Below, piece by piece: positions 31,718-38,070 of a stretch of 64,000 bases of DNA (positions are counted from its first letter, which is position 1; the number at the start of each line of letters is the position of its first letter). The notes under the pieces were generated by a model. It was not told where the DNA came from. It made no database searches and saw nothing but the letters and a program-made list of their open reading frames with translations. The position numbers were made by a program, and so were the translations under genes. The DNA comes from DDH964 sp963806685 (GTDB lineage: Bacteria > Desulfobacterota > Desulfuromonadia > Desulfuromonadales > DDH964), in the NCBI GenBank assembly GCA_963806685.1, contig CAWDZB010000002.1, forward strand, positions 1-64,000. The letters are read 5' to 3'.

Positions 31718-32245
31718 TCAGCGACCGCTGACGCGGCGCAGGTATTCGTACATGACGACGGAGGCGGCCACACTGACGTTGAGGCTCTGCAGTTCGCCGC
31801 ATTGGGGGATGCTCAAAGTGCGCAGGGTGGGGAACGCCTGGGGATCGACGCGAATGCCGAACTCCTCATGGCCGAAGATGAAGGCGCTGCGCTGGGGCAG
31901 TTCGGCCTCGGGCAGCGTCTCGCCGGCGCCGGGCGCGAGGGCGAAAAGGGTGTAGCCGTCGGCCAGCAGCTCCCCCAGGCAGCTTTCCAGGTCGTCGTGA
32001 AAGCGGGCCGGGACCTTGCGGAAGGCGCCCTTGGCCGGCGCCGGGTCGAAAGGGCCGATGCCGACCAGGTGAACCGCCCGGACGCCGAAGGCCTGGGCGC
32101 TGCGGAAAATCTTGGCGACGTTGTAGCTCGCCTTGAGCCGGTCGAGGACGATCACCAGGGGGTGGGGCCCCGGCAGGGCCAGCAGGTTGCGCCGGCGTTC
32201 TTTTTCGTAGCGCAGGACCAGGTGCCGGTAGCTCTCACGCCGCAC
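31718..32245 (-). CDS. TrmH/SpoU-family RNA 2'-O-methyltransferase
   Basis: A 175-residue SPOUT-knot methyltransferase. Motif 1 is DRLKASYNVAKIFRSAQAFGV, motif 2 AFIFGHEEFGIR, and motif 3 SIPQCGELQSLNVSVAASVVMYEYLR. Length and motifs resemble TrmH-like enzymes that 2'-O-methylate tRNA or rRNA; the exact target is not assignable. The start is a GTG at 32245 overlapping the upstream EamA gene by 11 bases, so the two are coupled. Confidence 0.88.
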   Translation of the reverse strand: MRRESYRHLVLRYEKERRRNLLALPGPHPLVIVLDRLKASYNVAKIFRSAQAFGVRAVHLVGIGPFDPAPAKGAFRKVPARFHDDLESCLGELLADGYTLFALAPGAGETLPEAELPQRSAFIFGHEEFGIRVDPQAFPTLRTLSIPQCGELQSLNVSVAASVVMYEYLRRVSGR

Positions 32246-33161
32246 TGCCGCCCTCCTTTCCCACGACCACCGCCGCCAGCGCCGGGGGCCGGCCGCCGCG
32301 GTTGGTCAGCCAGGCGCCGGCGATGACCAGCGCCCCGCCCTGCAGCAGGCTTGGCGTAAGCGGCTCGTCGAGCAGCAGATAGCCGAGCAGGAGACCGCAG
32401 ACCGGCACGAAGTTGATGAAGACCCCGGCCCGCACCGCCCCGATCGCCCGGATCGCCTGGTAGTACCAGAGAAAGCCAATCACCGTCCCCCCCACCGCGA
32501 GGTAGACCAGGCTCCCCCAGGCCGCCGGCGGGTAGCCGGGCGCCCGGCTCAACACCCCGCCGGCCAGGGCCGCCGGGGCGAGCAGCAGGGCCCCGGCCAG
32601 CGCCGAGTAGGTGACGGCGGTAAGCGGCTCGAGGCTGTACATCGCCCGCCGGCCGATGACCGAGTAGAGCGCCCAGCACAGCACGCACCCCAGAAGCGCC
32701 AGTTCACCGCGACCGATTCCGCCGGAGACCAGGGCGGCGAGCCGGCCGTTGCTGATTACCAGTACAGCCCCACAAAGGGAAATCACCACCCCGAGGCTGC
32801 GCAGCGGCCGCAGCGGCTCGCCGCCGAAGAGGGCCGAGAGAAGAGTGATACCAACCGGGTTGAGGGCAATGATCAGTGCCGCCCGCCCTGCGGCCACGCT
32901 TTGCAGACCGGTGAAGAAGGCAACGTTGTAACCGAAGACGCCGGTCAGGCCGAGAAGCACCACCGCCCCCAGCTGGCGGCGGGAGAGGGGCGGCAGACGC
33001 CGCTCGTAGTGGTAGAGCAAGGCCAGCAGCAACAGACCGGCGATGGCAAAGCGCAGGAAGGCGGCGGCAAACGGGGGGACCACCCCGGCGAGCATCCTGC
33101 CGGCGACGAAGGTGCCGCCCCAGAGGGCCATGGTAGCAAGTAGCTTGAGATAGGTGAGCAT
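32235..33161 (-). CDS. EamA/RhaT-family permease
   Basis: Ten-helix carrier of 308 residues from the ATG at 33161. N-terminal MLTYLKLLATMALWGGTFVAGRMLAG and two EamA repeats (second begins about GELALLGCVLCWALYSVIGRRA) define the family. An upstream in-frame extension up to 33323 runs through the DUF72 remnant and is not used. Substrate unknown. It overlaps the TrmH-like gene by 11 bases. Confidence 0.87.
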   Translation of the reverse strand: MLTYLKLLATMALWGGTFVAGRMLAGVVPPFAAAFLRFAIAGLLLLALLYHYERRLPPLSRRQLGAVVLLGLTGVFGYNVAFFTGLQSVAAGRAALIIALNPVGITLLSALFGGEPLRPLRSLGVVISLCGAVLVISNGRLAALVSGGIGRGELALLGCVLCWALYSVIGRRAMYSLEPLTAVTYSALAGALLLAPAALAGGVLSRAPGYPPAAWGSLVYLAVGGTVIGFLWYYQAIRAIGAVRAGVFINFVPVCGLLLGYLLLDEPLTPSLLQGGALVIAGAWLTNRGGRPPALAAVVVGKEGGSAA

Positions 33162-33228
33162 GGCGACTCCGGGGGCAGGGTTCCAGCGCAGTATGCCCCA
33201 AACGCGGAAACCTGGAAAGGCCCGGTGA

Positions 33229-33388
33229 CGTGGAGGCGGTGGAAGGTGTTGTTGATTTCCACGGTGTCGAAGTCGCGGAGGTAGTGGCCGAACCGGTTCT
33301 TCCGGGCCAGCCCGGGCGGACAATAGATCCCGCGCCAGTGGGGATAGCCGTAGCCGGAGGTGCCGATGCGCCGTTTGCCCCGCCCCAT
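33229..33388 (-). pseudogene. N-terminal remnant of a DUF72-family gene
   Basis: Starting at the ATG at 33388 the frame encodes KRRIGTSGYGYPHWRGIYCP and then ARKNRFGHYLRDFDTVEINNTFHRL, the conserved first approximately 50 residues of DUF72 proteins, which are normally about 240 residues. After that the similarity stops and the frame enters the EamA gene region. Only the 5' fifth of the gene survives. The remnant starts four bases beyond the stop of the SDR gene on the same strand, so it was once the downstream operon partner. Confidence 0.75.
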
Positions 33389-33391
33389 GGC

Positions 33392-34192
33392 TCAGATGCT
33401 GGCCACCGAACCGCCGTCGACCCGCCAGTTGGCGCCGTTGACGAAGGATGCGGCGGTCGAAGCGAGGAAGGCAACCACCGCCGCCACCTCATCCTCCCTG
33501 CCGGGCCGGCGCAGCTCGATGTGCGGGCGATGGCCGGCGAGGAAGGCGGCGGTCGCCTCCTCCACCGTCCCCCCCTGTTTTCGGGCAGCTGCCACCATCA
33601 TTCCCTGGACCAGCGGGGTCCAGATGAAGGCCGGGGAGACGGCGTTGACCAGGATGCCGTACCCGGCCAGGGCCTTGGAGAGGCTCTTGGTCAGGGTCAG
33701 CAGCGCCCCCTTGGTGACGCTGTAGTGGGGCATCTCGGCGTCGGGCTGACTCCCCGATTCGGAGGCGATGTTGATGATCCGCCCCCAGCGGCTGCGACGC
33801 AGGTGTGGCAGGGCGGCGCGGGTGAAGCGTACGGCGCTGAGCAGATTGAGTTCGAAAAGCGCACTCCACTCCCGGTCCTCCAGTTCGTCGAAGGTCGCGA
33901 AGCGGCCGATGCCGCCGACGTTGTTGATCAGGATGTGCAGGGCGCCGAAGCGCGCCTCGGTTTCTGCGACCACCCGCTCGATATCGACCGGGTTGCAGGC
34001 GTCGCCGGGGACCGCGTGGACCGTTCCCCCTTCGGCTTCGATCCCTTGGCGGGCGGCGGCCAGCTCCTGCGGGTTGCGGGCGGTGAGGGTCACCTTGCAT
34101 CCCTCGGCAGCGAGCCGCGTAGCCACTGCCAGGCCGATCCCCTTGCTCGACCCTGTCACCAGGGCCACCTTTCCTTGCAGTCCAAGATCCAT
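33392..34192 (-). CDS. Short-chain dehydrogenase/reductase
   Basis: Rossmann-fold NAD(P)-dependent oxidoreductase of 266 residues. The cofactor motif is VTGSSKGIGLAVA, NNVGG is the NNAG-equivalent, and the catalytic Ser and Tyr-x-x-x-Lys are in SESGSQ and HYSVTKGALL. The closing VDGGSVASI is common in FabG-like SDRs. Substrate not assignable. It is divergent from the aminotransferase gene at 34336 and followed by the DUF72 remnant. Confidence 0.9.
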   Translation of the reverse strand: MDLGLQGKVALVTGSSKGIGLAVATRLAAEGCKVTLTARNPQELAAARQGIEAEGGTVHAVPGDACNPVDIERVVAETEARFGALHILINNVGGIGRFATFDELEDREWSALFELNLLSAVRFTRAALPHLRRSRWGRIINIASESGSQPDAEMPHYSVTKGALLTLTKSLSKALAGYGILVNAVSPAFIWTPLVQGMMVAAARKQGGTVEEATAAFLAGHRPHIELRRPGREDEVAAVVAFLASTAASFVNGANWRVDGGSVASI

Positions 34193-34335
34193 CGTTGCCC
34201 TCCTCTGCTGTTCGTTCCCCCCAGTCTACTCCAGTCCGGCGCGGCCGCAATCGCCGCCGGCGATGGTTCCCCTTGTGCCTACGCCGGCAGCTGTTATCGT
34301 TTCCTGCAGCACCCCCCAAAAGGCAAAGGACCCCA

Positions 34336-35466
34336 ATGGATATCGCCGGTTACCGCGACCTCTTCCCCATCGTCCGCCACCAGGCCTTCTTCAACCACGC
34401 CGGCATCGCCCCCCTCGCCCTGCCGGTCGCCGAAACGCTGGCGGATTTCTACCACGAATGCGCCGAGCAGGCGGGCGCCGGCTACCCGCGCTGGCAGCGC
34501 CGGCTGGCCGCGGCACGCCGCAGCGCCGCCACCCTGCTCGGCGCCGCCACCGAAGAGATCGCCTTCACCGGCAACACCTCCACCGGCCTGGCACTGATCG
34601 CCGAGTCCTTCCCCTGGCGGGAGGGGGACGCGGTACTGGTTCCGGTCCCCGACTTTCCGGCCAACGTCTACCCCTGGCTGCACCTGCAGCGACGCGGCGT
34701 CAAGGTGCGCTTCATCGAGCGCCAGCAGGGACGGCTGACGCCTGAGATGGTCGCCGCCGCCCTGCGCCCCGACATCCGGCTTCTGGCGCTCAGCTCCGTC
34801 GACTACGCCAGCGGCTTCGCCGCCGACCTGCCGGCCATCGGCGGCCTGTGCCGCAAACAGGAGGTGGTCCTCGCCGTCGATGCCATCCAGAGCCTCGGCG
34901 TGCTCCCCCTCGATGTCCGGGCTGCCGGCATCCAGCTGCTTGCCGCCGGCGGCCACAAGTGGCTGTGCGGGCCGTTGGGGAGCGGCCTGCTTTACGTCGC
35001 CACCGATCTGCCGGTGCAGCTCACACCGCCCCTGGTCGGCTGGAAGAGCGTGGTCGAACCGGAGGACTTTCGGCTGCACTTTACCCTGGGCGGGGACGCC
35101 GCCCGCTTCGAGCCCGGGACGCCCGACTACGGCGGGATCTTCGGCCTGGGACGGGCCATCGAACTGCTGCTGGAGGTGGGGATCGAATCGGTGCAGGAGC
35201 GGATTTTCGCCCTGCTCGACCTCCTGGCGGCGGGGCTGAGGCAGCGCGGACTGGAAGTCACCTCTTCACTGAAGGCGGAAGAGCGCTCCGGCATCCTCTG
35301 CTTCGTGCCGCCGGGAGAACCGAAGACGGTCTTCCAGGGGCTGGCAGGGCGGCAGGTGACGGTGGCGCTGCGCGACGGCAAGATCCGCCTCGCGCCGCAT
35401 TTCTACAACGACGAGAGCGACATCGAGCGCTTCTTCGCCGCTCTCGATGTGATCGTCCGCAACTAG
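34336..35466 (+). CDS. Class V aminotransferase family protein
   Basis: PLP-dependent enzyme of 376 residues from the ATG at 34336 (AAAGGA upstream). The fold-type I signature includes FTGNTSTGLALIAESF, SSVDYASGF, the PLP-phosphate Asp in AVDAIQSLGVLPLD and the Schiff-base Lys208 in AAGGHKWLCGPLG. It resembles cysteine-desulfurase/isopenicillin-epimerase-like members, but no persulfide Cys loop is evident, so desulfurase activity is not claimed. Monocistronic. Confidence 0.87.
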   Translation: MDIAGYRDLFPIVRHQAFFNHAGIAPLALPVAETLADFYHECAEQAGAGYPRWQRRLAAARRSAATLLGAATEEIAFTGNTSTGLALIAESFPWREGDAVLVPVPDFPANVYPWLHLQRRGVKVRFIERQQGRLTPEMVAAALRPDIRLLALSSVDYASGFAADLPAIGGLCRKQEVVLAVDAIQSLGVLPLDVRAAGIQLLAAGGHKWLCGPLGSGLLYVATDLPVQLTPPLVGWKSVVEPEDFRLHFTLGGDAARFEPGTPDYGGIFGLGRAIELLLEVGIESVQERIFALLDLLAAGLRQRGLEVTSSLKAEERSGILCFVPPGEPKTVFQGLAGRQVTVALRDGKIRLAPHFYNDESDIERFFAALDVIVRN

Positions 35467-35480
35467 AAAAAGCTGTTTTT

Positions 35481-35592
35481 GCCACTGAGACACGGAGACC
35501 CTGAGAAAATCAAGGGGAAGAGGCTAATCTGACAGGCTTTTCCCCTCGCCCCTGGTCAAAAAACCTCCTTTGCGTCTCTGTGTCTCTGTGGC
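35481..35592. repeat. Long dispersed palindromic repeat (GCCACTGAGACAC type)
   Basis: The 151-bp gap between converging genes is nearly filled by an imperfect inverted repeat. GCCACTGAGACACGGAGA at 35481-35498 pairs 16 of 18 bases with TCTCTGTGTCTCTGTGGC at 35575-35592; the inner part also has complementary AAGGGGAAG/CTTTTCCCC stretches. This GCCACAGAGACACAGAG-like palindrome is familiar from many bacterial intergenic regions (recalled). It may act as a bidirectional terminator for the aminotransferase and dipeptidase genes. Confidence 0.7.
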
Positions 35593-35617
35593 CAAGAGAT
35601 TTTCCCCACTGATGTCG

Positions 35618-36565
35618 TCAGGGAAGCAGTAGTTCCCGGTAGAAGCGCAGCCAGTTCTCTCCCAGCACCCCGGCAATCGCCTCCTGCTGCCAGCCAAGCC
35701 GCTCCAGTTCCGCCGCCAATTTCCCCCAGCCGCGGTAATCCTCAAGGCCCGTGCAGACCCCGTCAAAGCCGCCGTAATCGGAACCGATTGCCAGCGCCTG
35801 CGGTCCGCAGCGCTGCGCCAGCCACTCCAGCTGGCGCACCACGTCGTCGAGGGAAGCCTGGGCGGTGCCGGTGAGCATTTCCGGGGCGAGGCTCAGGCCG
35901 ATGAGGCCGCCGCGCGCCGCCAGGGCAGCGACCTGTTCCGGGCTCAGGTTGCGCGACCGGTCGCAGAAGGGACGCAGGCCGGTGTGCGAGGTGATGAGCG
36001 GCCCCGGAAAGGACTCCAGCACCTGCCAGAAGCCCGGTTCGGCGAGATGCGCCAGATCGACCGCCCAGCCCCGTGGACCCAGTTCCGCCAGGAGCGCTCG
36101 TCCCGCTGCGGTTAGTCCGCCCGGATTCGTTACGCCGTTGCCGTCGGCCAGGCGATTGCGCCCAGCGTGGGTCAGGCCGACCACCCGGATTCCCCATTCC
36201 TGCAGGGCATCGAGGTCGGCCTCCAGCAACCCGTCGCCGTTCTCCACCAGGAAGACCGTCGCCGTCTCCCCCTCCCCCTCCCCCAACGCCGCCAGCCCGG
36301 CGCCGCAGCGAACCCGGTGCAAGCCGCTCAGGCGGGTCTCAGTAAACGTCATCAGCGACGCCAGGTGGGGCCAGGCGGTGGCGGCACCGTTATGGTCGTC
36401 GGCACAATAGAGGGCATTGACCAGTAGTTCCACGCCACCGCCGCGCAGGCTCGCCGGGGTGACCGGCCCCTGCGTCCAGGCATCGAAGCCGCCGGGATGA
36501 CCGGCCTGCTGCAGGGCATAGACCAGGTCGACGTGGCCATCGCAGAGGATCAGGGGACGGTCCAT
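35618..36565 (-). CDS. Membrane-dipeptidase (renal dipeptidase) family peptidase
   Basis: Zinc-dependent TIM-barrel dipeptidase of peptidase family M19, 315 residues. Metal ligands are visible: His/Asp in LCDGHVDLVYAL, Glu in VENGDGL, and His residues in VDLAHLAEPGFW and ITSHTGLRPFCDRSRN; the end has AIGSDYGGFDG. The family cleaves dipeptides, including D-amino-acid forms. No signal peptide is seen, so a cytoplasmic location is likely. The ATG at 36565 is two bases after the stop of the methyltransferase gene, so the two form an operon. Confidence 0.87.
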   Translation of the reverse strand: MDRPLILCDGHVDLVYALQQAGHPGGFDAWTQGPVTPASLRGGGVELLVNALYCADDHNGAATAWPHLASLMTFTETRLSGLHRVRCGAGLAALGEGEGETATVFLVENGDGLLEADLDALQEWGIRVVGLTHAGRNRLADGNGVTNPGGLTAAGRALLAELGPRGWAVDLAHLAEPGFWQVLESFPGPLITSHTGLRPFCDRSRNLSPEQVAALAARGGLIGLSLAPEMLTGTAQASLDDVVRQLEWLAQRCGPQALAIGSDYGGFDGVCTGLEDYRGWGKLAAELERLGWQQEAIAGVLGENWLRFYRELLLP

Positions 36566-36567
36566 GC

Positions 36568-37494
36568 TCAGCGCTCCGCCCGCAGGTACTGGCTGCGGAT
36601 CAGCTCGAAGTGGTTGCGGTGGTTGCGGATCGTCCACGCCACCTCCCCCTCTGTGGTGATCCGCCAGGGCGGCTCCCCTTCCCTCTCCAGGATCCGGCGC
36701 AGGTTGTCGCGGCCGTAACCGGCGTAGGGTCCGCCATCGGTGCCGCCGAGCCAGTCGGCCTCGGCGGCGCACTCGGTCGACCAGGAGAAGGGATCGGAAA
36801 CCAGCAGGCACGCCCCCTCCCGGGCGGCCACCCGATCGCACTCGGCCAGGTGCCGGCACGGTTTGGGTACCTTGTCGAGAAGATTGAGGGAACAGAGCCG
36901 GTCGGCGACGCCGGCCGGGAATGGTAGCGCCAGGGCGTCGGCGACCAGAAACTCGGGGGGATGCGCCCGCCAGGCGGCCGGCAGCTCGATGCGCCGCGGC
37001 TCGCTCAACCGCCCCTCCAAAATCAGCGGGTAGTCGAGAACCCCGTCTCTCGCCAGCTTGCGGGCCTTCTCCACCAGCGGCCGCGAGCGGTCGAGACCGA
37101 TTACCAAGCCGCCGCGGGCGGCGAGCTCGAAGCTCAACCGGCCGACGGCGCAGCCCAGGTCGAGGGCCAGCCGCCCTCCCTCCGGCACCAGCGCGGCCCA
37201 CTTACGGTAAGCCATCGAGGCGTCGGGGTCGCCGGCCAGGTCGGCGAAGTGACTCCAGAGATAAGCCGAAACCGTCGCCGGCTGCAGGTACTTGTCGGAC
37301 GCCACTGCTGCTTCCTTCTCCGGCAGCAGCAGCCCCAGGCCGTCCTCGATGGGGTAGGAGCGACCGCAGGCGCGGCAGTCGAGGCTGCCGGCGAGAATTT
37401 CGTTGCCGGCCCGGCGGGCGCCGGTGAGGCGCAGGGGACGCTCAACGGGGAGACAGGCGGGGCAGATCAGGATGTCGAGAATGTCCTGGCGCAT
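36568..37494 (-). CDS. SAM-dependent methyltransferase with Trm112-like zinc domain
   Basis: A 308-residue protein. Residues 1-60 look like a Trm112/zinc-ribbon module (LDILICPACL ... LDCRACGRSYPIEDG, four Cys). The class I methyltransferase core follows with motif I LALDLGCAVGRLSFELA near residue 115 and LVIGLDRSRPLVEKAR. This architecture occurs in uncharacterised bacterial methyltransferases of tRNA, quinone or natural-product type. The ATG at 37494 was chosen because the zinc domain begins there. Upstream lies a 420-bp gap containing repeats and the terminator of the peptide operon. Confidence 0.82.
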   Translation of the reverse strand: MRQDILDILICPACLPVERPLRLTGARRAGNEILAGSLDCRACGRSYPIEDGLGLLLPEKEAAVASDKYLQPATVSAYLWSHFADLAGDPDASMAYRKWAALVPEGGRLALDLGCAVGRLSFELAARGGLVIGLDRSRPLVEKARKLARDGVLDYPLILEGRLSEPRRIELPAAWRAHPPEFLVADALALPFPAGVADRLCSLNLLDKVPKPCRHLAECDRVAAREGACLLVSDPFSWSTECAAEADWLGGTDGGPYAGYGRDNLRRILEREGEPPWRITTEGEVAWTIRNHRNHFELIRSQYLRAER

Positions 37495-37847
37495 CGGTAG
37501 GGTTCCCAGGGTTGGAAATGGCAGGAAGTGCTTTCCCATCAGGAGCGCCGCTTCCCCATAGGGGTTTCATCTTTTTGGCAGCGCCGGAGTTCGCCCCGCT
37601 TCATAGAATGCCGGAACGACCACGATCCTACGCAGATGGAGCCGACGAAGACACCCCGCCCCTCACCTACAGCAACGGCTGATCGGGAGCTGAGCCCCTC
37701 GCATCCCCATGCCGGCGGCAGCCCGGGCTCTTTTGGTTACTTTTCTGGACCGAGCCAGAAAAGTAACTCGCCTGGCGGGGCGAGTCCCGCCGGTTTTCAA
37801 GCTTCAAAACCTTGGCGTTGCGCGACCCGCCATCGGCCTTCTTGGGC
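37495..37847. other. Gene-free repeat-bearing region
   Basis: Between the methyltransferase and the terminator of the radical SAM/peptide operon I find no credible gene. The region contains a perfect 13-bp inverted repeat (annotated separately) embedded in a longer stretch with CCCGGGCTC and CGCCTGGCGGGGCGAGT segments. It must also contain the promoter of the methyltransferase-dipeptidase operon, which I could not locate with confidence. Confidence 0.5.
37736..37767. repeat. REP-like perfect palindrome
   Basis: GTTACTTTTCTGG (37736-37748) and its exact reverse complement (37755-37767) flank a six-base loop. This TTTTGGTTACTTTT...AAAAGTAAC layout is a recurrent intergenic palindrome in Proteobacteria (recalled, not searched) and probably a dispersed REP-like element. 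Confidence 0.65.
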
Positions 37848-37880
37848 AAAAATCAGGCGGGTACGCTGATGCGCCCCGCC
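37848..37880 (-). terminator. Terminator of the radical SAM/peptide operon
   Basis: On the minus strand, arms GGCGGG (37880-37875) and CCCGCC (37861-37856) enclose a 13-base loop and are followed by TGATTTTT (37855-37848). It lies 35 bp after the stop of the Cys-His-Ala-Pro repeat gene, so the radical SAM gene and the small gene appear to be a self-contained two-gene transcript. Confidence 0.65.
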
Positions 37881-37914
37881 CGTGAAATGATACTGCTACT
37901 GAGCTCAGGAAAGT

Positions 37915-38055
37915 TTACGCCGGTCCGTGACAGGACGGGGCGTGGCAACCGGGCGCATGGCAGGCCGGCGCATGGCACCCGGGAGCGTGACAGGAGGGGG
38001 CATGGCAGCTAGCGGCGGACGAGGCTTTCTTCTCGACTTGTTTGATATCCAGCAT
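37915..38055 (-). CDS. Cys-His-Ala-Pro repeat peptide, putative RiPP precursor
   Basis: A 46-codon gene. The leader is MLDIKQVEKKASSAA (1-15), charged and Ala/Ser-rich. Residues 16-45 are six consecutive five-residue units x-C-H-A-P with x = Ser, Ser, Gly, Ala, Gly, Ser; the last unit has Gly in place of Ala, and one Ala ends the protein. Cys are at 17, 22, 27, 32, 37 and 42, each followed by His. The start is preceded by AAAGGAGGTGA with five bases spacing, one of the strongest ribosome-binding sites in the window. It directly follows the radical SAM/PqqD-like gene, and a terminator follows. The codons vary between units at third positions, indicating selection on protein sequence. The chemistry of the mature product is unknown. 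Confidence 0.85.
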   Translation of the reverse strand: MLDIKQVEKKASSAASCHAPSCHAPGCHAPACHAPGCHAPSCHGPA

Positions 38056-38070
38056 GGAATCACCTCCTTT
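38056..38070 (-). promoter_or_regulatory. Ribosome-binding site formed by the radical SAM stop region
   Basis: The minus-strand sequence AAAGGAGGTGATTCC precedes the peptide ATG. The AGG AGG TGA within it is at the same time the Arg-Arg-stop end of the radical SAM gene, so ribosomes terminating there sit on the Shine-Dalgarno of the peptide gene. This indicates translational coupling with high expression of the small peptide. Confidence 0.85.

Noticed and set aside
37921..38040. Fifteen-base periodicity read as a DNA tandem repeat or CRISPR-like array
   Set aside because: The periodicity is explained by five-codon units of the Cys-His-Ala-Pro peptide gene with third-position variation; there are no spacers.
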